Shown in pieces: positions 24,995 through 33,542 of a stretch of 64,000 bases of DNA. Positions within the stretch are counted from its first letter, which is position 1; every line of letters starts with the position of its first letter. The stretch covers positions 310,001 through 374,000 of the forward strand of contig NZ_JAPEPO010000002.1 in NCBI RefSeq assembly GCF_026340095.1, written 5' to 3'. The notes beneath the pieces were generated by a model. It was not told where the DNA came from. It did no database searches and was given only the letters and a program-made list of their open reading frames with translations. This stretch comes from Streptomyces sp. NBC_01446 (GTDB lineage Bacteria; Actinomycetota; Actinomycetes; Streptomycetales; Streptomycetaceae). A program made the position numbers and the translations under genes.

Positions 24995-25889
24995 CGGTCG
25001 AAGTCACCCCGGCGTCATGGACGATCGTTCGCCGAACCCTTACACCCGTGCAGGTCAGGGTTACGCAGACACGCCACACCGCTGTGCCATGGTCCTCGGA
25101 ACACCCTCTGGCGCAGTAGCACGGCCCGTCTGTTGGCGACGATGGATAAGCAGCGCCAACTCCACCGGAAACAGGGTCAACCCATCGAGCCCCTGAATTT
25201 CCCACTACCTCTCCGAACCCGTCAGGGACGCCGCCCCCGCCGACTCCGTCACCTTGCTCGGGCTACCCCAAGAGACACAAGAACTAAGCCAGGATTAGAC
25301 ACCTTTGCATGTCTATCGTCATTAATGGACCTCTATTACTACTGATTTAAAGGTCGCCCCTGGAGCTCCGGCCTCACGGGGCTCCGGCGCCGGCGACCAC
25401 ATGGACACCGCCGTGTCCCGTCCGGCTCGGGGGTGTCCTCTCCAACAACCCGTGCCGGCGAGCCGAGTTGATGGCAGGCGCACTCGCCGCACGCGCCAAC
25501 CTCGGACTCAACGGGGCGGCGGCCCGGCTCGAATCTGCGGGTTGAATCCGTACGCAGCCAAAGGTCCCCTCCGTGAGAAGGGGGCCTGGGTGCGGGGTCA
25601 TCCGATGTTGTTCACCGGGCCGTTATAGAGGAACGTCTGTCGGCTGGTTGTTCCGACCGCCCCTGTTGCAGTAGCCATTGCCTGGTGTACGGTCTCGCGG
25701 CTGGTGTCGGATATCGGGCCTTGCGACCTGCGGATCTGTCTGCTGTCTTACGTCACGTCGGACACTCGGCGTCTCGGCTCCATGTCGGAAATCGCCGTCC
25801 GTGCAGACCTGTGGCGAAGGCGCGACCCGCTGAGCTACTGCTGTGCCGCGGAAGTTGCGCCGATGGTCGTCAGCGGTCCGCGGCGCACA
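24995..25889. other. 895-bp region without a recognised gene
   Basis: No convincing gene is seen on either strand. An AT-rich patch at 25296-25350 (TTATTAATGG-like, TACTACTGATTTAAAGG) stands out in this GC-rich genome. A short plus frame at 25467-25526 (LMAGALAARANLGLNGAAAR) could be the tail of a lost gene. Confidence 0.4.
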
Positions 25890-26495
25890 TTAGTAGCTGT
25901 CGTAGGTGGGTTTACCGTTCGGCCGGTAGACGCCGAGGACGGTGCCGCCCTTCGTCGTCGAGACGCTGACCGGCTCCAGCGCGGTGGGGATCGCTCCGTC
26001 GGCGAACAGTCGCTTGCCGGTGCCGATGATCACGGGGTGGATGGTCAGCCGGTACTCGTCGACGAGGCCGTGGTGCATGAGGGTCTGGGCGAGGTCGCCG
26101 CTGCCAACGACGTTGATGTTGCCGCCGTCGGATGCCTTCAGCGTGCGCAGGGCATCGACGATGTCGCCCTCCAGCAGCGTGGAGTTCTGCCACCCGAGGG
26201 ACGTCAGGGTCCGAGACGCCACGTACTTGTGCGTGCTGTTCATCCGATCGGTGAACGGATTGTCAGGATCGGCGGTTGGCCAGTACGACGCGAAGATCTC
26301 GTACGTCTTGCGGCCGAGCAGCATCGCGTCGGAGTGCTGGTACCAACCGGCGATGGCCGTGCCAACTTCATCGTCGGCCACCATTTTCTGCCAGCCGCCG
26401 TGCTTGAAGCCGCTCCCCGCGTCCTCGTCCGGACCGCCCGGCGCCTGCATGACGCCGTCGAGGGTCAGGAACGTGCAGACGATGATCTCGCGCAT
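25890..26495 (-). CDS. dihydrofolate-reductase-fold protein (RibD C-terminal family)
   Basis: 201 residues. MREIIVCTFLTLDGVMQAPG is the family opening, AMLLGRKTYEIFASYWP and VVGSGDLAQTLMHHGLVDEY are the other hallmarks, followed by IHPVIIGTGKRLFADG. These stand-alone proteins are NADPH reductases of unknown substrate, often near stress regulators. The start at 26495 gives the standard length; the longer frame adds unrelated residues. A ribosome site GGGAG lies seven bases upstream. Confidence 0.9.
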   Translation of the reverse strand: MREIIVCTFLTLDGVMQAPGGPDEDAGSGFKHGGWQKMVADDEVGTAIAGWYQHSDAMLLGRKTYEIFASYWPTADPDNPFTDRMNSTHKYVASRTLTSLGWQNSTLLEGDIVDALRTLKASDGGNINVVGSGDLAQTLMHHGLVDEYRLTIHPVIIGTGKRLFADGAIPTALEPVSVSTTKGGTVLGVYRPNGKPTYDSY

Positions 26496-26649
26496 GGTGT
26501 GCTCCCTTAGTCGACGGGTAGACCACGCAACCGCCAGAAACTCATCGAGGGAAGTTCCGTGGCACAGCACTACGGAGTCTCACCGCGATGTCGGATCCGG
26601 CATCCATCCGACATCGACCGTGAGGGCGAATTCCAGTCCGAGCGCCTCG

Positions 26650-26726
26650 CAGGCATGCAGGGCTGCCTCAAGTGCCGCCGCCTGCACGGGCGTCGGCAAG
26701 AGCTTCACCTGCACGGTCAACTTCAC
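26650..26726 (-). pseudogene. TnpB N-terminal fragment
   Basis: GTG at 26726 opens VKLTVQVKLLPTPVQAAALE and AALHAC, the exact start of many actinobacterial TnpB proteins. After about 26 residues the match ends. The upstream 150 bases, including a GGGGGTTCGCCCCCC-type hairpin at ~26868-26895, also look like the 5' region of such an element. Confidence 0.6.
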
Positions 26727-26736
26727 GACCCTGACG

Positions 26737-28176
26737 CTACCCGCCGCCCGACGTACCGGCATTCGAACAGCACACATTCCCCACCGAGCACTCCGGCCCC
26801 GTTTCTTGCGGGCGCTCCGCGCCAATTGTCGCGGCGATGCTCCGCATCGCCGTCACCGGATGCGATTCCCCCCGGGGGGCGAACCCCCGGGGTTCCTCGC
26901 AAGGGCACGCTGAAGTGTGTGGCGGGTCGTTGACCGGCAGTCCGGTCAGGGCCGCCGCTGGTTCGGTGTCTTCAACGAGAGGGCCCAGCCATTCGCACAT
27001 CAAGACGGTGGCGTCGTCCTGCAGATGCCCGTCGTGGTAGTCGAGAACGGCCTGGATGAGACGGCGCAGGGTTTCGGGGACGGGCAGGCCGTCGGCGTGG
27101 TGGCGGATGAGAAAGTCGGTGAATCGCTCCAGACCGAACTCGGTGTCGTCGGCACCCCGCGCTTCGGTGATGCCGTCGGTGTAGAGGACAATGCGATCAC
27201 CCGGCTGCAGCTGTTCGCGGCACACAGTGCTGGGCAACCCCAGCCCAGTGCCCATCGGGTGGGCCGGGCAACACTTCAGGTGGCTGCTCCAGCGGTTCTC
27301 GCGAATAAGGACTGGCGGAGGATGGCCGCGGTTGACCCAGCTCAGCACACCGGTACGAGTCTCGAGGGTGGCGAGGATGCCGGTGACGTAGCGCGGCTGG
27401 CCGTACTGGCCGATCAGGGCGGCTTCCACAGCCTCGCCCTCGGCAGCGAGGCCCGCGCCCTGGCGGCGGGCATTGCGGCACGCGCCCAGGGCCAGGGCAC
27501 CGCACAGACCGGCGGCGGCGTCATGGCCCATCGCGTCGAACAGCGTCAGATGCACCAAAGGACCGTCGAGGGCGTACTCGTACACGTCGCCGCTGACGCG
27601 GTAGGCCGGCTCCAACGACGCTGCGATTACGACCCGCCCGTCGGCATAGGTGCTCGGCGGCATCAGGTTCCACGCCATCTCGGCCCCGATGCTCAGCGGC
27701 TCGGTCCGCACCAGCCGAGCCAGCGTGTCGCTGGAGGCCCGTTTGGCGACGATCAGGAGCGCCAGGAGCGCGGCGAGGCGGTCGGCGTCCTCGCGGGCAC
27801 GGGCATCGTCGTACACAGAGCGCACGCGCAACACCCCCACGCGTTCGGTGCCGTCCACGATGGGCAGCCACCAGTCGATGCCTGCCGCCTCCTTCACGGA
27901 GGAGGCGGTGAGCCGGCCGTATTGGTAGGCCCGCCCAGGGGTGGTGCCCTCGATGTGGAGGTCTCTCGCGGTGTTCGGAGCGGCCCCGTTCGGCCCGGTC
28001 AGCAGGTGCAGTCCCTGGCGCCGCAAATCCGCCACGTAGATGAGCACGTCGGTGAAACCCGCGGCCCGGGCAAACTCACCGGCCTTCTCCGGCAACGCGT
28101 CGAGGGGCATCAGGTGACTGACGTCCAGCAGACCGGCGAGCATCGCCCGCCCGCCTGCCTCACGGTTCACATCCAT
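26737..28176 (-). CDS. GAF - PP2C (SpoIIE/RsbU-type) serine phosphatase
   Basis: 479 residues. Residues ~15-150 form a GAF-like sensor (EFARAAGFTDVLIYVADLRR, WWLPIVDGTERVGVLRV). Residues ~170-400 form a PP2C domain: YRVSGDVYEYALDG and LFDAMGHDAAAGL give the metal Asp residues, then WVNRGHPPPVLIREN and GDRIVLYTDGITEARG, ending LQDDATVLMCEWLGP. Family role: dephosphorylating anti-anti-sigma factors to control stress sigma factors. The last ~55 residues (CEEPRGFAPRGESHPV onward) do not belong to the family; they read through the upstream region of the TnpB fragment, so a mobile element has likely replaced the normal end. GGAGG precedes the ATG at 28176. Confidence 0.85.
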   Translation of the reverse strand: MDVNREAGGRAMLAGLLDVSHLMPLDALPEKAGEFARAAGFTDVLIYVADLRRQGLHLLTGPNGAAPNTARDLHIEGTTPGRAYQYGRLTASSVKEAAGIDWWLPIVDGTERVGVLRVRSVYDDARAREDADRLAALLALLIVAKRASSDTLARLVRTEPLSIGAEMAWNLMPPSTYADGRVVIAASLEPAYRVSGDVYEYALDGPLVHLTLFDAMGHDAAAGLCGALALGACRNARRQGAGLAAEGEAVEAALIGQYGQPRYVTGILATLETRTGVLSWVNRGHPPPVLIRENRWSSHLKCCPAHPMGTGLGLPSTVCREQLQPGDRIVLYTDGITEARGADDTEFGLERFTDFLIRHHADGLPVPETLRRLIQAVLDYHDGHLQDDATVLMCEWLGPLVEDTEPAAALTGLPVNDPPHTSACPCEEPRGFAPRGESHPVTAMRSIAATIGAERPQETGPECSVGNVCCSNAGTSGGG

Positions 28177-28706
28177 GACCCTCCTCCCTCGTCTGTAGCG
28201 AGCTGAGTCTCTCTGCTACCCACCTTGGACCGCAGCACAGGAAGACCGCGAGCGCCGACGCAGTCCACGGTCTGTCGTCGGTCCAGCGGGGCTTGCCGCG
28301 ACCCACCGCTCGGCGAGCGCGGTCGCCGACGCTCAAGCACCCCTTTGCAAGACGAAGAGACGACCCAGTCCGCATCCGTCGACCCGGCGGCGATCCTCCT
28401 CGGCGGCCAAGCGGACCTCAGCCGTGGGCCCGAGGTGTTACGGCCCACTCCGTCACCGGCCGACCGCCGGCCGACCAGTCGGACGCGGACGACATCGCAC
28501 AGCACGCCTGTCCGATGTGACGCCCAGCCCGGCTCGCCGTGCCGCTCGCGCGGCGGTGCGGTCGCCCGCCTACGACACCCGCCTCTTCACCATGGTCCCC
28601 CGGCTGAAGAAGGCGCGGCGGGTCCCGACCCCGGCCGACCGCGGCCCGGGCGGCCGTGGCGCCCGGGCACCCCGCCCCCGGCCCCGATCGACCCTGCCGA
28701 GCCGAG
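28177..28706. other. 530-bp region without a recognised gene
   Basis: Frames on both strands are open because of high GC but show no family features. The right part leads into the recombinase remnant. Confidence 0.35.
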
Positions 28707-29050
28707 CGCAGACATCCGCATCGGGTGGGCCCACTGTTCCACCCTCGGGCCCGGGTCCGCGGACGGCCCCAGTTCGAGGAGTCAGTCCATACGGCCCGGG
28801 AGATCAAGGCGCACGCCCCGCGCCACCGGGTCATCTTCACCGTGTACGAGATGAAGCGGATCGGCCGGGATGTTGCCGAACTCGCGCTCGCCGACCACCT
28901 CCCCGCCGACAGCCTCATCCTGGATCCTGGAGATGCTCGCCGGGCCCCTGACCAGCATCTACGACCCACCAGCCCGGGCAAGCTGCTACGCGCGTTCTTC
29001 GCCGCGACGGCGGAGACCGAGCGGGAGAACATCCGCGAGTCGACGCTAAG
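28707..29050 (+). pseudogene. serine recombinase remnant
   Basis: Pieces of one resolvase/invertase domain appear in three frames: ADIRIGWAHCSTLG, then AREIKAHAPRHRVIFTVYEM and KRIGRDVAELALADHLPAD, then LILEMLAGPLTSIYDPP-like, then GKLLRAFFAATAETERENIR and ESTL. The order is that of a Tn3-type resolvase. At least two frameshifts are present, and the C-terminal helix-turn-helix is missing where the hydrolase gene begins. Confidence 0.65.
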
Positions 29051-29080
29051 TCGTGATCGAAAGTCAGCCCCCAGCCCCGG

Positions 29081-29932
29081 TCACGTTGCTTTCGCGTCCT
29101 CACCGGCCAGGAATGGACGCAGCAGCGTGAGCAGGGCGCGCGGGCGGTGCAGCGGGATGATGTGGCCGCAGTCTTCGATGACGTGTCCGGTGAGATCGTC
29201 GGTGACCGGGCGGAGCTGGCGTTCCAGTGCCGCACCGACGGGCCGGGCGCCCAACGCCATCGTCGGCACCGTCAGGCGGGCAGTGGCGACCGCCTGCGCG
29301 ATCTGTACCGCGCTCTCGGGCAGCGCCCGGTAGTACGAGAACGCGCGGCTCAAAGCCTGGCGGCCGGTGTATGCGCGGACGAAGGCGTCCCGGAGGGCGG
29401 GGCGCACCCCGTCGCCGAGCGTGCCGGCGCGCAGAAACCAGTCGACGTAGGCGGCCTCACGGCCCTCCAACACGGTCTCGGCAAGGCCGGGCGCGGCGGA
29501 ATGGAAGCCGAACCACCACGGCGGCCCGTCGGCGAGGAAGTCCTCGGCGCCAGGCAGCCTGCCCAGAAGGGACTCCATGACGACCAGGCGCCGGACGAGA
29601 CCGGGGCGACGCAGGGCGAGGAGGAAGGCCGGCGCGGTACCCGCGTCGATGCCCACCACCGCGGCCGAGGACACGCCGAGCGTGGTGAGAAGCGCCGCGG
29701 CGTCCTCGGCCAGGGTGCCCGCGTCGTACCCGGAGGCGGCCCGGCTGCTCGCTCCGAACCCGCGCAGGTCCGGCGCGATGACGCGGTAGCGGCCGGACAG
29801 GCCGGCCATGACGTCCGTCCACAGCTCCCAGGTGTGAGGGAAACCGTGCAGGAGCAGGACGGCCGGGCCCGATCCGGCGAGAGCGACGTTCAGTTCGACA
29901 CCGTTGACGGGGACGCGCCGCAGCTCGGGCAT
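29081..29932 (-). CDS. alpha/beta hydrolase with Asp nucleophile (epoxide hydrolase/dehalogenase-like)
   Basis: 283 residues. The oxyanion motif is LLLHGFPHTWELW. The nucleophile elbow is VVGIDAGTAPAFLLAL, with Asp where esterases have Ser; this is the mark of epoxide hydrolases and haloalkane/fluoroacetate dehalogenases. The catalytic His is in IEDCGHIIPLHRP. A cap domain spans ~130-220. It is divergent from an HxlR regulator, with two short palindromes between them, so it is probably the regulator's target, perhaps for detoxifying an electrophile. The frame is complete. Confidence 0.85.
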   Translation of the reverse strand: MPELRRVPVNGVELNVALAGSGPAVLLLHGFPHTWELWTDVMAGLSGRYRVIAPDLRGFGASSRAASGYDAGTLAEDAAALLTTLGVSSAAVVGIDAGTAPAFLLALRRPGLVRRLVVMESLLGRLPGAEDFLADGPPWWFGFHSAAPGLAETVLEGREAAYVDWFLRAGTLGDGVRPALRDAFVRAYTGRQALSRAFSYYRALPESAVQIAQAVATARLTVPTMALGARPVGAALERQLRPVTDDLTGHVIEDCGHIIPLHRPRALLTLLRPFLAGEDAKAT

Positions 29933-29960
29933 GGAGAGGCTCCAGGTGTGGTGAGGAATA

Positions 29961-29973
29961 GTGACCAGGTCAC
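29961..29973. promoter_or_regulatory. palindrome GTGACCAGGTCAC in divergent promoter region
   Basis: A perfect inverted repeat (GTGACC-A-GGTCAC minus one overlap) between the hydrolase and hxlR-like genes. Position and symmetry fit a binding site for the HxlR dimer. Confidence 0.5.
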
Positions 29974-29977
29974 GCTA

Positions 29978-29996
29978 AGGAACTATCCTGGTTCCT
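29978..29996. promoter_or_regulatory. inverted repeat AGGAAC-N7-GTTCCT
   Basis: Six-base arms separated by seven bases (TATCCTG), starting five bases after the GTGACCAGGTCAC palindrome. HxlR-family operators are commonly spaced inverted repeats in exactly this divergent setting. Confidence 0.5.
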
Positions 29997-30033
29997 CCAA
30001 GACGGCACTTTCCCTTCAGGTGGTGAGCCCTGA

Positions 30034-30447
30034 GTGACCACATCGAGGCCCGGCGAACCCAGCCGGCGGCCCGGTGAGCGGGGTGACCTGCTGGATCCGC
30101 GCTGCCCGACCCGCCAGTTGCTCGACCGTATCGGCACCAAGTGGACGTCGATGGCGGTCAAGGTGCTGGCCGAGGAGGCTCCGGACGAGCTCCGTTTCGC
30201 GGAACTGCGGCGCCGTATCCCCGGCATCTCACAGAAGATGCTGTCCGTCACCCTGCAGAGCCTGGTCCGCGACGGCCTGGTCGCGCGCCGAGTGGAACCC
30301 ACCGTGCCGCCCGCCGTCCACTACCGGCTCACCGAGCTCGGCCTGTCCCTCGAAAGACCGCTCTCCGCCCTGCGGATCTGGGCCGAGACACACATGCCGG
30401 AGATCGACCGCAGCAACCAGCTCGCCGACGAGTCACCCCCCGACTAG
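30034..30447 (+). CDS. HxlR-family winged-helix transcription regulator
   Basis: 137 residues. CPTRQLLDRIGTKWTSMAVK is the HxlR opening, with a Cys near the N-terminus that in relatives senses electrophiles or oxidants. LRFAELRRRIPGISQKMLSV is the recognition helix and VHYRLTELGLSL the wing. It starts at a GTG, 101 bases from the divergent hydrolase. It most likely represses or activates that hydrolase. Confidence 0.9.
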   Translation: MTTSRPGEPSRRPGERGDLLDPRCPTRQLLDRIGTKWTSMAVKVLAEEAPDELRFAELRRRIPGISQKMLSVTLQSLVRDGLVARRVEPTVPPAVHYRLTELGLSLERPLSALRIWAETHMPEIDRSNQLADESPPD

Positions 30448-30468
30448 CGCGTGGATCGAATGTGCCGG

Positions 30469-30560
30469 TCACAGCCACTCGTTGATGACCGCGACAAGAA
30501 CGGTCGCCTCGTAGCGGACCGCCAATTTGTCATACCGCGTGGCTACGGCCCGGTGCCTTT
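30469..30560 (-). pseudogene. IS5-family transposase C-terminal fragment
   Basis: The minus strand reads HRAVATRYDKLAVRYEATVL and VAVINEWL then stop, the standard end of IS5-group (IS427-like) transposases in Streptomyces. Only about 30 residues remain. Its inner edge meets the inverted repeat that flanks the methyltransferase gene. Confidence 0.7.
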
Positions 30561-30633
30561 CGAGGCGATTAATGCAGCCTGGCCGCCCATGAACCTGGCT
30601 CCACCCTCATCAGCCCCCTTGGAATCGATCATC
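30561..30633. repeat. imperfect inverted repeat, left arm, flanking the methyltransferase
   Basis: The reverse complement of this stretch (…TTCCAAGGGGGCTGATGAG…) matches 31517-31580 at roughly 80%, with a one-base and a two-base gap. The arms face each other across the 30646-31497 gene, giving the shape of a small transposable unit. Confidence 0.55.
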
Positions 30634-30645
30634 TAGGCTGCCGCG

Positions 30646-31497
30646 GTGACTGATGAGCAAGAGCGGGTGCAGCCGTCCGGAGTGTGGGCCACGGCGGTGG
30701 GGGTGGCCAGGGTGCGGGCGCTGGAGAGCGAGCGGGAGAACGCGCTGTTCCGCGACCCACTGGCACAGGCCTTCGCCACCGCCGGCGGCCGGGGGCCCTC
30801 CTCGCCGCCGCTGCCCGGTGACGAGGCCACGCGACGCCGCCGGCAGGGCGTGGCGTTCTCCATCGTCATCAGGACGAAGTTCCTCGACGACCTGTTGCAG
30901 CAGACCTCCGCGTCCGGGGTCCGGCAGGTCGTACTGCTCGGCGCCGGCATGGACAGCCGGGCCTTCCGGATGGACTGGCCCGAGGGCACCCGGCTGTTCG
31001 AGGTCGACACCGTCGCGCCACTGGACTTCAAGGCTTCGGTGCTGCGCCAGGAGCGGGCCATCGCACGCTGCGAGCGGATCACCGTCGCGGTGGATCTGCG
31101 TGAGGACTGGCCGGGCGCGCTGGCCGCCGCAGGGCACGACCCGGCGGTGCCGACCGTGTGGATCGCCGAAGGACTGCTGATCTATCTGCCCGAGGACGCG
31201 GTGGAGCTGCTACTGGCCCGGATCAGCGCGCAGTCGGCGCCAGGCAGCCGGATGGGGCTGACGTTGGGCTCGCGCGGCGTGATCGAGCGCTTCGGCGCGG
31301 ACGCCGTGCCGGGATCACCGGCGTCCATGTGGGTCTCGGAGATGCCCGACGACCCGGTGGCCTGGCTGGCCGGGCACGGCTGGGAGGCCGGCAGCCACAC
31401 CCTGCGCGAGCGCGCTGCCGCCTACGGCCGCCCGATTAGCACCCCGCCGCAGCACGAGGAGCGGCCCGGTGGCCTGATCTCGGCGATCCGCCGGTAG
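30646..31497 (+). CDS. SAM-dependent methyltransferase (LCM/TIGR00027-like)
   Basis: 283 residues from a GTG. SGVWATAVGVARVRALESER, then LFRDPLAQAFA, then VRQVVLLGAGMDSRAFRMDW and LFEVDTVAPLDFKASVL follow the actinobacterial 'putative SAM methyltransferase' group related to leucine carboxyl methyltransferase. WIAEGLLIYLPEDAVELLL is the conserved post-motif. Substrates of this group are mostly unknown; some act in natural-product O-methylation. The gene is flanked by inverted-repeat arms, and AACTAG-type promoter bases lie right before the start, so a leaderless transcript is possible. Confidence 0.85.
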   Translation: MTDEQERVQPSGVWATAVGVARVRALESERENALFRDPLAQAFATAGGRGPSSPPLPGDEATRRRRQGVAFSIVIRTKFLDDLLQQTSASGVRQVVLLGAGMDSRAFRMDWPEGTRLFEVDTVAPLDFKASVLRQERAIARCERITVAVDLREDWPGALAAAGHDPAVPTVWIAEGLLIYLPEDAVELLLARISAQSAPGSRMGLTLGSRGVIERFGADAVPGSPASMWVSEMPDDPVAWLAGHGWEAGSHTLRERAAAYGRPISTPPQHEERPGGLISAIRR

Positions 31498-31516
31498 AGC
31501 GCCTCCCGGTTCCCTA

Positions 31517-31580
31517 GTTGATGGTTTCGAAGGGGGCCTGATGAGTGGAGCCAGCTTCATGCGCGGCCAGCCGGTCATGC
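31517..31580. repeat. imperfect inverted repeat, right arm
   Basis: Contains TTCGAAGGGGGCCTGATGAG and GGAGCCAGCTTCATGCGCGG. It is the partner of 30561-30633 in opposite orientation. Confidence 0.55.
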
Positions 31581-31730
31581 GCGCTCTGACCGCCTACCAC
31601 TGAGCGCCCTGGGGTGGCCCGACCCAGCGATGCCACTACCGAGGTGGCGCTGGCCCAACGTGCGGGTCGGCCCGGGTGGCCGGTGAGGCCAACGTGAGAT
31701 CCCGCTCGTAGCACACCCTTCGAGAACCTC

Positions 31731-31988
31731 GTGGACATGCAGCGCGCAAACGCCAACGCGGCACGCCTTCAGGTCCTGACGCCGCGGGACGACTACGGTC
31801 CGACCATCGCGACGCCGTGGACGGAAGCACAGACCGAGACCTATGAGACGGCATGGCGCGCCTGGCGGGATCTTGCCCGCGACGTCCAGGCTGCTGTCAC
31901 TGAACACGCGAAGGTCCAGGGCGCCCAGCGGCACGAGATCGAATCCGACGTAAAGGCCAAGGCGAAGGCAGACTCAGGCGAACAGTGA
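31731..31988 (+). CDS. small hypothetical helical protein
   Basis: 85 residues (MQRANANAARLQVLTPRDDY, WTEAQTETYETAWRAWRDLA, then KVQGAQRHEIESDVKAKAKA). The tail is a likely coiled coil. The pattern resembles small Streptomyces/phage-associated proteins of unknown role. GTG 31731 and ATG 31737 are both possible starts, and neither has a strong ribosome site. It lies just upstream of the IS5-type element. Confidence 0.6.
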   Translation: MDMQRANANAARLQVLTPRDDYGPTIATPWTEAQTETYETAWRAWRDLARDVQAAVTEHAKVQGAQRHEIESDVKAKAKADSGEQ

Positions 31989-32292
31989 GTGCGTCCACAC
32001 CCCACGACAACGTGCGGCGTGGCAGGCTACGAGACATTCCCGGCGTGACGGCGTGTACGACATTCCATCGCGCACGAACGGTTGCGTCCAGGGAAGTGGT
32101 GTACGGGTTCGACCTGATCCGGGGGTTTGCTCCGGCATGGGAATGCAACGCCCGCGCCGTCACCCTGCATGCGACTGCTCGCCAGTAGTGAGAGTGCGGT
32201 ACGTGATCTTCTGTCCGGCTTGTGATCGCTCGATGGTGTGATGTTGGGGTATCGCGGCCGGTCAGGCGTTCGGGATTCGCTTGGGTTGTGGC

Positions 32293-33123
32293 ATGAGCAT
32301 GCGCAAGCCGTACGCGAGTGACACTTCCGACGAGCAGTGGGCCCTGGTCGAGCCCGTGATCACAGCCTGGAAGGCCACGCATCCGTCGGTCAGCGGCCAT
32401 CAGGGCAGATACGAGATGCGGGAGATCGTGAACGCGATCCTGTACCAGAACCGCAGCGGCTGCCAGTGGGACCTGCTGCCCCACGACCTGCCGCCCGCCG
32501 GCGCGGTGAAGTACTACTTCTACAAGTGGCGCGATGACGGCACCGACCAGACCGTCCACGATCTGATGCGGTGGCAACTTCGCGAGAAGAAGCGGCGATT
32601 AGCCGATCCGAGCCTGGTGGTCCTGGACACGCAGAGTATCCACGCCGCGGTCGGCGTCCCCGCCACCACGACCGGCAAGGACGCCGCTAAAAGAGTCCCG
32701 GGCAGGAAGAGATGCCTGGCCGTGGACGTGTTGGGCCTGGTTATCGACTGCGTCGTGCTGCCCGCCTCCGCGCACGAGAACGCCGCCGGTATCGCCCTGC
32801 TGGACGGTGTCGCCGCACAGTGCGACACGGTGACCAAGGCCCTGGTCGACCAGGGCTTCAAGAACAAGGTCGTCGAGCACGGCAAGACCGTGGGCATCGA
32901 CGTCGAGATCGTCGAACGCAACCCGGACCAGCGCGGGTTCGTTCCGCAGGCGAAGCGGTGGATCGTGGAGCAGACGAACGGGATCTTGATGTTCTACCGC
33001 CGTCTCGTACGCGACTACGAACACCGTCCCGCCTCCTCCCGCTCCCGCGTTCTGTGGGCGATGACCTCCGTCATGAGCCGCCGCCTCACCGGAGCCACCC
33101 TCGCCTCCTGGAGGACCGCATGA
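32293..33123 (+). CDS. IS5-family DDE transposase
   Basis: 276 residues (start MSMRKPYASDTSDEQWALVE; TTG 32281 also opens the frame). The catalytic triad is visible: LVVLDTQSIHAA (Asp), TKALVDQGFKNKVV (Asp), RWIVEQTNGILMFYRRL (Glu with YRRL). YQNRSGCQWDLLPHDLPPAG is the usual N-terminal motif. The frame is complete, so the element may be active. Its TGA lies inside the ATG of the next gene (ATGA), a translational coupling unusual in this IS group. Confidence 0.9.
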   Translation: MSMRKPYASDTSDEQWALVEPVITAWKATHPSVSGHQGRYEMREIVNAILYQNRSGCQWDLLPHDLPPAGAVKYYFYKWRDDGTDQTVHDLMRWQLREKKRRLADPSLVVLDTQSIHAAVGVPATTTGKDAAKRVPGRKRCLAVDVLGLVIDCVVLPASAHENAAGIALLDGVAAQCDTVTKALVDQGFKNKVVEHGKTVGIDVEIVERNPDQRGFVPQAKRWIVEQTNGILMFYRRLVRDYEHRPASSRSRVLWAMTSVMSRRLTGATLASWRTA

Positions 33124-33542
33124 GCGACAACCCGCAGGTCAAGGCGATCCTGGAACACATCGAGAACCGTGAGCGCAAACTGGCCGACCAGGCCGGGCAG
33201 TTGCGGGACCGCATCGAGGAACTCACCCGGCAGCTCGGCGAGATCGACACGGAGAGCGAGAACCTGCGCATCACCCGCAAGACCCTCCTCACGCTCCCCG
33301 TGCCCTCACCCGCCACCGAGCCGGAGGGCCCCGACATCCCGGACCACCCCGCCTACCAGCAGATCCTCACCGCCCTGGCCGACACAGGCCGGCCGATGCG
33401 CGCCCGCGACCTGTGCCAGGCCCTCGACCTGCCAATCCTCCCGAAGAACACCGAAGGCATCCGCTCGAAACTCAAGCGCCTGGTCAGCCGCGGCATCCTC
33501 GCCGAGCCCGAACCCGGCCTGTTCGCCCGCCCCGGCGCTTGA
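33120..33542 (+). CDS. coiled-coil / winged-helix passenger protein of the IS5-type element
   Basis: 140 residues. Residues 5-60 form a coiled coil (ILEHIENRERKLADQAGQLR, RIEELTRQLGEIDTESENLR). After a Pro-rich hinge, residues ~75-138 form a winged helix (HPAYQQILTALADTGRPMRA, DLCQALDLPILPKNTEGIRS, KLKRLVSRGILAEPEPGLF). It starts inside the transposase stop and lies between the element's repeats, so it is part of the transposon. A degraded relative is at 41611-41905 and a longer architectural relative at 9175. The role could be transposition control or target choice; no family function is known to me. Confidence 0.8.
   Translation: MSDNPQVKAILEHIENRERKLADQAGQLRDRIEELTRQLGEIDTESENLRITRKTLLTLPVPSPATEPEGPDIPDHPAYQQILTALADTGRPMRARDLCQALDLPILPKNTEGIRSKLKRLVSRGILAEPEPGLFARPGA

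Noticed and set aside
25296..25350. AT-rich patch as a replication origin or attachment site
   Set aside because: No iterons, DnaA boxes or integrase nearby; base composition alone is not enough.
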